DNA of 64,000 nucleotides from Nocardioides glacieisoli. GTDB taxonomy: Bacteria; Actinomycetota; Actinomycetes; Propionibacteriales; Nocardioidaceae. The position numbers and the translations under genes are program-made. The first letter of the stretch is position 1. Every line of letters starts with the position of its first letter. The stretch is taken from contig NZ_SDWS01000001.1 in NCBI RefSeq assembly GCF_004137245.1, forward strand, positions 372,001-436,000, read 5' to 3'. This document shows, piece by piece, positions 17,387-25,670 of the stretch. Below the pieces are notes generated by a model. That model was given only the letters and a program-made list of their open reading frames with translations, was not told the DNA's origin and did no database searches.

Positions 17387-18130
17387 TCAGCGTGAGGTGG
17401 CAGGCAGCTTGAGGATGTCCTTTTTGGCCGGCGTCTCAACGACGACCTCCACCCCGAACTCCTCGAAGTAGAGCGCGTCAGGCATACCTCCGTCCTTGGC
17501 TGGCGCCATCTTCAGGACGTGGTGGGGTGCTTCGAGCGCGACCCAGAGGGTCGTCCGCTTCTTTCCCTTCTGTCCAGTGAGTGGAACCGCGTCGGCATCC
17601 CCGACCTGGACGACCTGGTCGACGTCGATGCTCTCGCTGGTGTCGCTTTCCTCAAGGGTGAAGTTGGCGAGCAACTCGTCGAGGTCGCACAGCTCGAGCA
17701 AGGCATCCTTGCCGTCCAGAGGAACCCAGGTTCCACGGAGCTGCTTCCAGGCGACGTCGGCCTGGGCAGGCGAGCTCGCCTGTGCACGGACGAAGTCCTC
17801 GTCGCCCTTGACCCAGGTCCCATCGCCGTTCCGACGGAGCTGGAACTCTCCCTCATCCGTCGCGATGCTCCCGGTGCATCCTTCCTCGCCGACACTGATG
17901 TCCACCTGCATGCGACCGTTCTTCCGGTCCTCGGTGTCACCCAGAATGCGCAGCGACGTGACCTTGCGCATGTCGGCGAAGGCGGCTTCCGCGATGCTTC
18001 GCGGGCTCTGGTCCAGGAACGGGTCCCGGCCCGGCATGAGTCCCTCGAGCGCCCCGCAGGCAGTCAACGAGGCGAGACCCAGCACGGACATCGCTGCTGC
18101 CAGCGCGCGTGGGATCGGTAGGGCATTCAT
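17387..18130 (-). CDS. Putative lipoprotein, LppX/LprG-like
   Basis: 247 residues from ATG 18130. The signal peptide ends in a lipobox-like LTACG, so it is probably lipid-anchored. The mature part (SPRSIAEAAFADMRKVTSLRI, then repeated beta strands with DGTWVKGDEDF and VPLTGQKGKKRTTLWVAL) resembles the LppX/LprAFG lipid-binding lipoprotein fold, but this is only a general likeness. No operon partner. Function not assignable with confidence. Confidence 0.75.
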   Translation of the reverse strand: MNALPIPRALAAAMSVLGLASLTACGALEGLMPGRDPFLDQSPRSIAEAAFADMRKVTSLRILGDTEDRKNGRMQVDISVGEEGCTGSIATDEGEFQLRRNGDGTWVKGDEDFVRAQASSPAQADVAWKQLRGTWVPLDGKDALLELCDLDELLANFTLEESDTSESIDVDQVVQVGDADAVPLTGQKGKKRTTLWVALEAPHHVLKMAPAKDGGMPDALYFEEFGVEVVVETPAKKDILKLPATSR

Positions 18131-18198
18131 CAGGCTCCTGGGGTGTGTGTCGATCAATTCGACCAGTCGCGAGCCCGAGATGGGGGAGAACGGGGAAT

Positions 18199-18822
18199 CT
18201 AGAGGTGCAGGACCCAGGAATCGCCCTCGCGGGCGAAGCCGAGGCGGTCGTAGTAGGCGCCGACCATGCCGGGCGGGGTCACCACGTGGCGGATGCCGCG
18301 GTCGGTCAGCAGGCCGCTGCTGCGCCACACGAACTCACCGGGTGAGAAGTCGCGGTAGCGGGGTGTGACGTAGTCGAGGAGCACGTGCGCCGTGTCGCCC
18401 TCCTCGCGCAGGAGCACCACGCCCACGGTCTCGTCGCCCTTCTGGATGAGGAACGCGTCGTGGGTCTCGGTGGGGTCGTGCACAAATTCGGGGTTGAACC
18501 TCAGGATGTCGGCGCCGTGCACCCGCAGCACGTGCCGGAGGTACTCGTCGGTGGGGGAGACCCCGAGCACGGTGTACGCCGTCTCGTCGTGCCGCTCCCG
18601 GAGCAGGTGGACGATGAAGTATGCGTTGATCGCGACCAGGACGGTGTTCATGCCCACCATCGGCCAGACCTCGAGCGCAGCGTTGAACACGATGAGGAGC
18701 ACGCACGCGATCGCGTTGAGCACCCGCAGCCGCAGGACGCTCGCCTGGAGCAGCGAGTAGACGAGGAGGGCGCTGCCGCCCCATCCGAGGATGTCGAGCC
18801 AGTGGTCGGCGAGCCAGTTCAC
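18199..18822 (-). CDS. YgjV-like membrane protein with acetyltransferase-like C-terminus
   Basis: 207 residues. The first 75 residues hold about three membrane helices (LDILGWGGSALLVYSLLQ, NAIACVLLIVFNAAL, MNTVLVAINAYFIVHLL), which fit the YgjV family. The rest is soluble and looks GNAT-like: DAFLIQKGDETVGVVLLREE, then LDYVTPRYRDFSPGEFVWR, and GAYYDRLGFAREGDSWVL near the end. The substrate is unknown; the combination suggests modification of a membrane-associated molecule, which is inference. Confidence 0.7.
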   Translation of the reverse strand: MNWLADHWLDILGWGGSALLVYSLLQASVLRLRVLNAIACVLLIVFNAALEVWPMVGMNTVLVAINAYFIVHLLRERHDETAYTVLGVSPTDEYLRHVLRVHGADILRFNPEFVHDPTETHDAFLIQKGDETVGVVLLREEGDTAHVLLDYVTPRYRDFSPGEFVWRSSGLLTDRGIRHVVTPPGMVGAYYDRLGFAREGDSWVLHL

Positions 18823-18865
18823 GGCCGGAGACTACTGCCGGCAGTGGTGGGCCGAGGAAATGACG

Positions 18866-18898
18866 AAGCGCCGCCCGGCAGTGCCGGACGGCGCCTCG
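18866..18898 (-). terminator. Terminator of the fibronectin-repeat protein gene
   Basis: Arms GCGCCGCCCGGCA and TGCCGGACGGCGC pair with one mismatch around a one-base centre. It lies directly after the minus-strand stop at 18905. Confidence 0.7.
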
Positions 18899-18904
18899 TT
18901 CACA

Positions 18905-21900
18905 TCACGGCTGGACGGAGAGCCTCAAGGCCTTCGACCTGGAGCCCTCGGTGGTCGCGTCACCGAGGTACTTCACGAGGATCCGGTGCTTGCCCTTCTT
19001 CAGCTTGGGCAGCTTGAAGGTGATCTTGCCGTTCTTGGCCGTGACCAGGGTCAGCGTCTTGAGGACCTTCGTCCGGTCCATGATCTTGAGCACGCCCACG
19101 GGACCCTTCACCCCCGGGACGGTCACCGTGATCCCGACCTTGGCCCGCGTCCCTGGCTTGATCCGCGTCGCGGACAACGTCGCTGCAGTCGTCGACTTCA
19201 ACTTGGGAATGGCAACTGCCACAGCATTGGCGGAGCCATCGCTGAAACCGGTCTTGCTGGCGAGCACGGTCACGCCGATGTTCTTGCCGGCGTCTTCAGG
19301 CGTCACGCGGTAGGTCGTTCCCGTCGCGCCCGGGATTGGTGCTCCGCTACGCAGCCACTGGTACTTGAGCGTGGGGGACGGCTGAGACCAGGTGCCCGGG
19401 CTCACCCTGAGCGTTCCACCGGAGATCGCGTCTCCCGTGATCGACGGTTGCACGGTGGCCTGCAACGCTCCTCCGGCGGTGGCACCGATGACGTTGCTCG
19501 TGGTCTCGCCGTCGACGTATCCGGGTTTGATGCCCGTGACCCGCAGGGAGATGGCCTTGAGGTAGTCGGTCGCAGTGAGGACGTATGTAGCGCCGGTGGC
19601 ACCCGAGATGGTCTTCCCGTCGCGCAGCCACTGATAGGTCTCGGCGACGTTGGACTGGTTCCAGCTCGGGGGGGAGCTGACGAGAGTCGCTCCGATGCCA
19701 GTCCCTGCGGGGGCACTGATGACGGGTGCCGCCGTCGCACGGACACCTGCGTCGACCGTGAAGGTGGAGGTCGTGGCGCCGATCGAGTTTCCGCTGGCGT
19801 CTTTCGCTGTCACCTTCCATCCGTACGTCCCGGTGACGAGGTTGCTGGTGGGGGCGAAGGCGGTGGCGACCGTCTCTGCAGTGGCAGCCAGCGAACCGCC
19901 GGGCGCCGTCACCTCGACTGAGTACTTGACGGCGCCGGGAAGGCTTCGCCAGGTAAGGACCGGACCGTTGGGCGGCTGCATCGAGCCCGGCAGGGGAGAG
20001 GTGATCTCCATGACATTGGTGCCGACGGTGAATCGACCCAAGGGGTTCGCGTCGTTCTCGCCACTCCACGACCAAGGTCCGGGGTTGCCGTCGGCGTCGA
20101 TCCGCTGAACCCGCCAGACGTAGGTCTGGGAGGCCGGGAGCGGCGTGCTGTGCGCGTAGGCAGTCGTCCGCACGGTCTTGGAGAAGACGTTGTTCGCCGC
20201 CGAGAACGAGGTGTCGTTGTTCCTGAACAGCTCGACCTTGTACTCCTGGGCGAACGGCTGAGGACTCCACCGAAGAGCGACGGTGCCCGCCACCGTCTCG
20301 GCGTTCACGGGCGAGCCGAGGACGACCCGCGGACTCTCCTTCTTCAGAGTCTTGACGTCAGACCACGACAACCGTCCGTTGCCGGCACTGTCGCCCTTGG
20401 AGTCGATGGCCTGCACACGCCAGTAGAGGGTGCCTTCGGGATAGAGCCGGTCGAACGCGGTGTAGGTCGGCTGGTCGACGGTGCGTTCGTCCACCAGGTC
20501 CGTCCCGGTGCCGAAGGACTCCGTGTCGTCGACCTGGATCCGGTACTGCATCGCGGACTGCGGGCGCAGCTCCTGGGTCTGCAACCATGCGGTTGACCGG
20601 TTGGTGTCGAAGTAGTCGTCCCACTCGAAGGTGATCTCGGTCCCGCTCGGGTCGCTGCTCTTCAGTCCGGTCACCTTCGGCGAGGTCTTGGTGAAGAAGT
20701 GCTGGGCGCGTCCGATGGTCGACACCGGGGTCGGACCGCAGTTGCCCGCGTTGCGGCACGGCCTGACGAACCAGTAGAGAGCCTCGCCGGCCTCGGTCTC
20801 CGGATAGGTCCAGAACCGGTTGTCGAGGGCGGGTGCGTACATCGAGTTCGTCGTGGCCGGGATTGCGTTGCTCGGCTCTAGGAGGTTGGTGAAGCTCGCG
20901 TCGCGGCTGACATAGACCATGTAGAACGCGATGCGCGGGTCCGCCTTCCACCTGAGGACCGGAGTCGTCGGCACGATGCACACCTCGCCCGGCACGCACG
21001 GCGTCCTGGTCCCGGAGAAGCTGGGGTCCAGCTCGCGCCCACCGATGGCAGCAGCGTGCTCCGACGTCGCGGGAATTGCGGCGATGGTCATCCGGGTCTC
21101 CGGACCGTAGGCGATTGGCGTTCCGGAGCTGTTGAGGGCGATGACCTGCCAGTCGTAGTCGCCGGGGAGCAGTAGGCGCTCGCCGGTATCGGTCATGGCC
21201 GGATACGGGAGATTGCTGAAGAACAGGTCGTTGGAGTCGTGGCCGAACCAGATCTGACCCGGACCGTCCATCGCGGCTCCGACACGCACTTGGTAGCGCG
21301 CGGCGCCCGGGTAGGTCCGCCAGCTCAGGGCAGGAGCGTCGTAGAAGGGGCCGTCGGTCTGGGTCCCCGTGAGGGGCGTCAGGTAGTCGGCGGGGCTGGC
21401 GGGGGGCGGCGGAAGCAGGCCAGTCACCTGGAAGCTGGCAACTCGAGTCACGGACTGGATCCCGTCGGACGACGTAGCGGTCAGCTCCCATGTGAAGGGC
21501 CCGTCCGCGGGGGCGAGCACTCGCGTGCCGGGCAGCGTGAAGGATGTGGAGTACGTGGTCGCGTTCTCGACGGTGCCGCCGGTCTTGTCCTTGATGACGA
21601 CCCGGTACTTCTCGGCACCGACCGACGCCGTCCAGCTCAACGTCGGCACCGTGACGGTCTGGCCACCGGACGGTGACATGCCGGTGATCTGGAGGGGGTC
21701 GTAGATGAAGCCCTGGGGCTCGCTGAAGATGCCTTGGATGCCAGGAAGGTCGCCGGACTTGGTGAACGGCCGGTCGAGCGGGCGCACTTGCCAGTAGTTC
21801 GGAACGCCCGGGATCGGCTCGCAGTCCTCGTTCGTCCGATTGGGGGACAGGATGCCGTTCGTGTTGACGGCGAACATCCCGGGTGTGTAGGTCGTCCCCG

Positions 21901-23041
21901 CCGTGCGGCACTTCTCCGTCGTCGGCTCCGAGAATCCGGGCGTCGTGCTCAGCCAGACCTCGTACTCAGACGCATGACGGACCGACGTCCACTCGAAGTA
22001 GATCGGACCGGCGACCGTCTCGAGGCCGGCCTCGGCCGGGAAGACTGCCTGCGGCATGTCGGGCCATGTCCTGTTGAAGTCGTAGAGCGATGCGGTCCAC
22101 GGCGTGGGCTGGTCGTCTAGGTCGCGGGCCCGCACGCGCCAGTAGTACTGGTCGTTGTCGTACGTGACCGGGGGCGAGTACCGCGTGCCGGTGATACCGG
22201 AGCGCGTCTCCGTGATGTTGGTGAAGTCCGAGTTGGTCGCCACCTCTACGTCGTACGACATCGCGCCCGGAACGGGGTTCCAGTTCAGGACGATGTCCTG
22301 CAGCTCGAAGCTCGGGCTGCTCGGGGGAGCGGTGATCGTGGGCGCGGGAAGGGGCCCGATGATGAACCTGAAGGCGGCACTCGGCTGGGAATTGATGCCG
22401 TTGCCCTTGCTGGCCGTGACGCGCCAGTAGTAGTCCGCCGGGTTGGCCACGGTGCCGGACGGCAAAGGATCAGGTACGACGAGCGACGTCGAGCTGGTCG
22501 TGTACTTGGACGCCCCTACGAAGTCGTCGTCCCCATCGACCTCGACGACGTAGCTGGTGGCACCGGAGCTCGACGACCAGGTGAGGAGCGGGGGCTGCGA
22601 CGGCTGGGCCAGCGGCGCCCCGTTGGCGGGGGACGCCGGCTGGGGAACCGTCACTGCAGGCGTGCCGAACGTGCCGATCGACCAGTCCGACACCTCACTG
22701 GCGGAGCCGCGAGCGCGGACCCGCCAGTACTTGTCTCCGGAAGGGAGGCTGGCTGTCGGCACGAACGTGTTGTTCACCGTGCTGTTGGTGGTAGACGGCA
22801 CGGCGGCAAGCGAGCCGAAGTTCGGGTCGTCATCGACCTGGACCTCGTAACGAATGGCTCCCGCAACGTGGCTCCAGGTAAGGATCGCCGTCGACGTGTC
22901 CGGTTGCTGCACCCCGAGGTCCGCCGGCGCCGCCGGAGGAACGGCCGCGGCGGGGCCTGGTGCAAGCGTCGCCACAGTCAGCGCAGCGACGCTGACCATG
23001 CTGGCGGCGACGAAGCGCCGGCCCGTGAAGGTGTTGGACAT
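18905..23041 (-). CDS. Large secreted fibronectin type III/Ig-like repeat protein
   Basis: 1378 residues from ATG 23041, with GGGGGAG upstream. A Sec signal peptide runs to about residue 33 (TLAPGPAAAVPP). Ten or so fibronectin type III-like modules follow, each with the pattern LTWSxVxGAxxYxVEV...YYWRVRA. Near residues 1130-1290 are two Ig-like repeats of the form YQWLRDGKTISGATGATYVLT and KYQWLRSGAPIPGATGTTYRVT. A Lys-rich C-terminal beta domain (about 1290-1378, KLKKGKHRILVKYLGD) ends the protein. No LPxTG or membrane anchor, so it is secreted or bound through the basic C-terminus. An adhesin or structural role is likely; no enzyme domain is visible. A CTAG-type inverted repeat lies about 85 bases upstream. 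Confidence 0.88.
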   Translation of the reverse strand: MSNTFTGRRFVAASMVSVAALTVATLAPGPAAAVPPAAPADLGVQQPDTSTAILTWSHVAGAIRYEVQVDDDPNFGSLAAVPSTTNSTVNNTFVPTASLPSGDKYWRVRARGSASEVSDWSIGTFGTPAVTVPQPASPANGAPLAQPSQPPLLTWSSSSGATSYVVEVDGDDDFVGASKYTTSSTSLVVPDPLPSGTVANPADYYWRVTASKGNGINSQPSAAFRFIIGPLPAPTITAPPSSPSFELQDIVLNWNPVPGAMSYDVEVATNSDFTNITETRSGITGTRYSPPVTYDNDQYYWRVRARDLDDQPTPWTASLYDFNRTWPDMPQAVFPAEAGLETVAGPIYFEWTSVRHASEYEVWLSTTPGFSEPTTEKCRTAGTTYTPGMFAVNTNGILSPNRTNEDCEPIPGVPNYWQVRPLDRPFTKSGDLPGIQGIFSEPQGFIYDPLQITGMSPSGGQTVTVPTLSWTASVGAEKYRVVIKDKTGGTVENATTYSTSFTLPGTRVLAPADGPFTWELTATSSDGIQSVTRVASFQVTGLLPPPPASPADYLTPLTGTQTDGPFYDAPALSWRTYPGAARYQVRVGAAMDGPGQIWFGHDSNDLFFSNLPYPAMTDTGERLLLPGDYDWQVIALNSSGTPIAYGPETRMTIAAIPATSEHAAAIGGRELDPSFSGTRTPCVPGEVCIVPTTPVLRWKADPRIAFYMVYVSRDASFTNLLEPSNAIPATTNSMYAPALDNRFWTYPETEAGEALYWFVRPCRNAGNCGPTPVSTIGRAQHFFTKTSPKVTGLKSSDPSGTEITFEWDDYFDTNRSTAWLQTQELRPQSAMQYRIQVDDTESFGTGTDLVDERTVDQPTYTAFDRLYPEGTLYWRVQAIDSKGDSAGNGRLSWSDVKTLKKESPRVVLGSPVNAETVAGTVALRWSPQPFAQEYKVELFRNNDTSFSAANNVFSKTVRTTAYAHSTPLPASQTYVWRVQRIDADGNPGPWSWSGENDANPLGRFTVGTNVMEITSPLPGSMQPPNGPVLTWRSLPGAVKYSVEVTAPGGSLAATAETVATAFAPTSNLVTGTYGWKVTAKDASGNSIGATTSTFTVDAGVRATAAPVISAPAGTGIGATLVSSPPSWNQSNVAETYQWLRDGKTISGATGATYVLTATDYLKAISLRVTGIKPGYVDGETTSNVIGATAGGALQATVQPSITGDAISGGTLRVSPGTWSQPSPTLKYQWLRSGAPIPGATGTTYRVTPEDAGKNIGVTVLASKTGFSDGSANAVAVAIPKLKSTTAATLSATRIKPGTRAKVGITVTVPGVKGPVGVLKIMDRTKVLKTLTLVTAKNGKITFKLPKLKKGKHRILVKYLGDATTEGSRSKALRLSVQP

Positions 23042-23122
23042 CCCGGATACTCCCCCTGGTGGGTGACTCAGACCACTCCACGCTAGGTCTCGCTGCACCG
23101 TCGCGCTGACGAATGACCCGGG

Positions 23123-23140
23123 GTAGTCACAATTGACTAG
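23123..23140. promoter_or_regulatory. CTAG-type inverted repeat upstream of the fibronectin-repeat gene
   Basis: GTAGTC-ACAAT-TGACTAG, hexamers separated by five bases, about 85 bases before the ATG at 23041. It has the same half-sites and spacing as the site before the Flp pilins (30378-30394) and one before cpaB (39231-39248). Confidence 0.5.
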
Positions 23141-23200
23141 GAGGGTGCGTCCGATCGGTCAGCCGGCCGTCGGAACCGGTCGTGGCGCTACCGTGGCCCC

Positions 23201-23479
23201 ATGATCACCGCCATCGTCTTCGTGAAGGCCGACGTCGCGCGCATCCCGGAGGTCGCTGAGGCGATCGCCTCCCTCGACGGGGTGAGCGAGGTCTACTCGG
23301 TGACCGGGCAGATCGACCTCATCGCGCTGGTGCGGGTGAGGGAGCACGAGGACGTCGCCACCGTCGTGGCCGACCGGCTCAACAAGGTCGAGGGCGTCAC
23401 CGAGACCGAGACGCACATCGCCTTCCGCACCTACTCCCAGCACGACCTCGAGTCCGCGTTCAGCATCGGTCTCGACTGA
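23201..23479 (+). CDS. Stand-alone Lrp/AsnC ligand-binding (RAM) domain protein
   Basis: 92 residues, the length of a single RAM domain without the DNA-binding helix-turn-helix. IPEVAEAIASLDGVSEVYSVTGQIDLIALVRV follows the typical beta-alpha-beta pattern with the ligand-site VTGxxDL. Such proteins form oligomers that bind amino acids and may act with full Lrp partners. A similar small gene lies in the corresponding region of other actinobacteria. Convergent with the exonuclease-UvrC gene, seven bases away. Confidence 0.85.
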   Translation: MITAIVFVKADVARIPEVAEAIASLDGVSEVYSVTGQIDLIALVRVREHEDVATVVADRLNKVEGVTETETHIAFRTYSQHDLESAFSIGLD

Positions 23480-23486
23480 CAGGTCG

Positions 23487-25277
23487 CTAGCGCACCGGAC
23501 GGTGCACCGTAGTCGGTAGTCGCTTCTCGTCGAACGGCACGAGGGAGAGCCGCGACTGGTGCGCGGCGTCGTAGAGCGCGAGGTGCCGGGCAGCGCCACC
23601 CAGCGGGCACGTCCACTCGCCGTCGACGTCGACGAGGCGCACGCCGGGCGACTCGAGCCAGCGCAGGATCTTCTCGGACTCCTCGGCCGTCGCCGCGGGA
23701 ACCGGTCCGGGCGCCCCGGCGACGGTCTCCGCGCTGGCGCCGAGCTCCCGGACGTATTGATGGGCGTCGCTGCCCGACGGGATCACCCCGGCGGCGGCGA
23801 GCCTGCCGTGGCGTACGACGTGCACCGCCCACCGACCGTCGTCCTCACGTCGCGCGGCCACGATCTCGCCGCAGCGGGTGAGGGCCGACAGTCGCTGGGT
23901 CCGGGCGGCGGCCCGGACGAACGTCGCCAGTCGGTCGCGGTGGACACCGGCCTCCTCGAACCGCTCGCGGTCGGCGAGGGCAGTCATCCGCTCGTTGATC
24001 GCCTCGACCACCTCGTGCGGGCTGCGGAGCAGGGTGTCGCGCAGCTGGCGCACGACCGCACCGTAGGTCGACTCGTCGGTCGAGCCGTCGCAGGGAGACA
24101 GGCAGCGACCCATCTCGGCCAGCACACAGGCAGACCGAGACGGGACCACCGGCAGCCGGCCGCTGCACTGGCGGACCGGGAACGTCTCGTGGAGCGCGGC
24201 CAGGCACTTCTCCGCGGTCTTGCGCGACGAGAAGGGGCCGAGATAGTCGGCGTCGTCGTCGAGCACTTGGCGCACGAGGGACAGGCGCGGCCAGGCCTCG
24301 CGGGTCAGCTTGAGGAAGTGGACCTTCTCCGGGAATCGCGAGCGACGGTTGTAGCGCGGCTTGTGCTCCGCGATCAGCCGCAGCTCGCGGACCTCGGCCT
24401 CGAGGGGGGTGGCGCACTCGATCCCGGTGACGGACGTCGCGATACCGACCATCTCGCCCATCCGGCTGCGGGTCTCCGACGCGGTGAAGTAGGTGCGGAC
24501 GCGGGTGCGGAGGTCGCGTGACGTGCCGACGTAGAGCACACGGGACCGATCGTCGCGGAAGAGGTAGACGCCCGGCGCGTGGGGGAGTCCCTCGGCGAGG
24601 TGGCGCTTGCGGCGCTGCGCCGTGCTGACCCGCGACGAGAAGGTCTGCAGCTCCTCGAGCGTGTGCACCCCCAGGCCGCCGAGGCGCTCCATCAGCCCGT
24701 GCAGCACGTCGACGGTCGCCTGGGCGTCGGAGAGCGCGCGGTGGTTGGGCGTGACGGCTGCATCGAAGAGCTTCGCGAGGGACGACAGCTTGCAGTTGGG
24801 CGCGTCGTCGCGGGTGATCACGCGCCGTGCGAGCTTGGCGGTGTCGAGCACCTCGAACCGCGGCCACGGCCTGCCCTGCTCGCGTGCGAAGTGCTGGAGG
24901 AAGCCCACGTCGAAGGGGGCGTTGTGGGCCACGAGAACGCAGCCGGCCGCGAACTCCAGGAACGCCGGCAGTGCCGATTCGATCGGCGGGGCGTCGTGGA
25001 CCATCGAGTTGGTGATCCCCGTGAGGACCGCGATGAAAGGGGGGATCTCGGTGTGGGGGTTGACGAGCGTCTGGAACTCGCCGAGCACCTCACCGCCCCG
25101 GACCTTCACCGCGCCGATCTCGGTGATCATCGACCCGCCCTGGGCCGAGCCGCCGGTCGTCTCCAGGTCGACCACGCAGAACGTGAGGTCGCGCAGGGGC
25201 CGCCCCAGCTCGTCGAAGCTGCGCTGCGCCTCCCAGCGGGATGTCTCCCGGGTCGGTCGCTGGGCAGTCGTGCTCAT
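23487..25277 (-). CDS. DEDDh exonuclease-UvrC-like GIY-YIG nuclease fusion
   Basis: 596 residues from ATG 25277. N-terminal DnaQ-type 3'-5' exonuclease (about 30-200) with VVDLETTGG, HNAPFDVGFL and HRALSDAQAT, giving the DEDDh residues. Then a UvrC-like GIY-YIG domain near 230-310 (GVYLFRDDRSRVLYVGTS), a cysteine cluster (RQCSG...SACVLAEMGRCLSPC) like the Fe-S/Zn region of UvrC, and a UVR-type helix (ERFEEAGVHRDRL). It lacks the UvrC RNase H-like and helix-hairpin-helix parts. The mycobacterial counterpart is Rv2191 (from memory). Probably DNA repair; its exact substrate is unknown. Confidence 0.9.
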   Translation of the reverse strand: MSTTAQRPTRETSRWEAQRSFDELGRPLRDLTFCVVDLETTGGSAQGGSMITEIGAVKVRGGEVLGEFQTLVNPHTEIPPFIAVLTGITNSMVHDAPPIESALPAFLEFAAGCVLVAHNAPFDVGFLQHFAREQGRPWPRFEVLDTAKLARRVITRDDAPNCKLSSLAKLFDAAVTPNHRALSDAQATVDVLHGLMERLGGLGVHTLEELQTFSSRVSTAQRRKRHLAEGLPHAPGVYLFRDDRSRVLYVGTSRDLRTRVRTYFTASETRSRMGEMVGIATSVTGIECATPLEAEVRELRLIAEHKPRYNRRSRFPEKVHFLKLTREAWPRLSLVRQVLDDDADYLGPFSSRKTAEKCLAALHETFPVRQCSGRLPVVPSRSACVLAEMGRCLSPCDGSTDESTYGAVVRQLRDTLLRSPHEVVEAINERMTALADRERFEEAGVHRDRLATFVRAAARTQRLSALTRCGEIVAARREDDGRWAVHVVRHGRLAAAGVIPSGSDAHQYVRELGASAETVAGAPGPVPAATAEESEKILRWLESPGVRLVDVDGEWTCPLGGAARHLALYDAAHQSRLSLVPFDEKRLPTTVHRPVR

Positions 25278-25384
25278 GTGCGACGACGCTAGACGTGGGA
25301 TCCGACAATGGCGGGAGGGCGCGCGCACTACGCTGGCCCGCGCCTGACCCTCGACCCACCCCGACCGATCCAGAGGAGCCCCAC

Positions 25385-25660
25385 GTGGCAGACCCGACCT
25401 CCGACCTCCGCGTTCCCGGTGACGGCGAGCGGTGGCGCTGCGGCGGCTGCGGCAACCTCACCCGCTTCGACGTCACCCGCACCCGACGTACGACGGACTA
25501 CTGGCACGTCGACCTGGCCGGCTCGCCCCGGGTCGAGGAGCAGACGGTGCTGTCCGAGTCGGTGGAGTCCGTCTCGTGCCGGTGGTGCGGGCGTACGGAC
25601 GCGATCGAGGTCGTCGACCGCGCGGACGCCGACACCGCTGCCGACCCGGCCGCCGGGTGA
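25385..25660 (+). CDS. Small zinc-ribbon protein
   Basis: 91 residues from GTG 25385 with AGGAG seven bases before it. Two CxxC knuckles, WRCGGCGNLTRF near residues 18-29 and SCRWCGRT near 63-70, suggest a zinc ribbon. Otherwise not recognised. Probably cotranscribed with the NYN gene 10 bases downstream, so a role in RNA metabolism is possible but unproven. Confidence 0.75.
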   Translation: MADPTSDLRVPGDGERWRCGGCGNLTRFDVTRTRRTTDYWHVDLAGSPRVEEQTVLSESVESVSCRWCGRTDAIEVVDRADADTAADPAAG

Positions 25661-25670
25661 CGGGCTGCTC

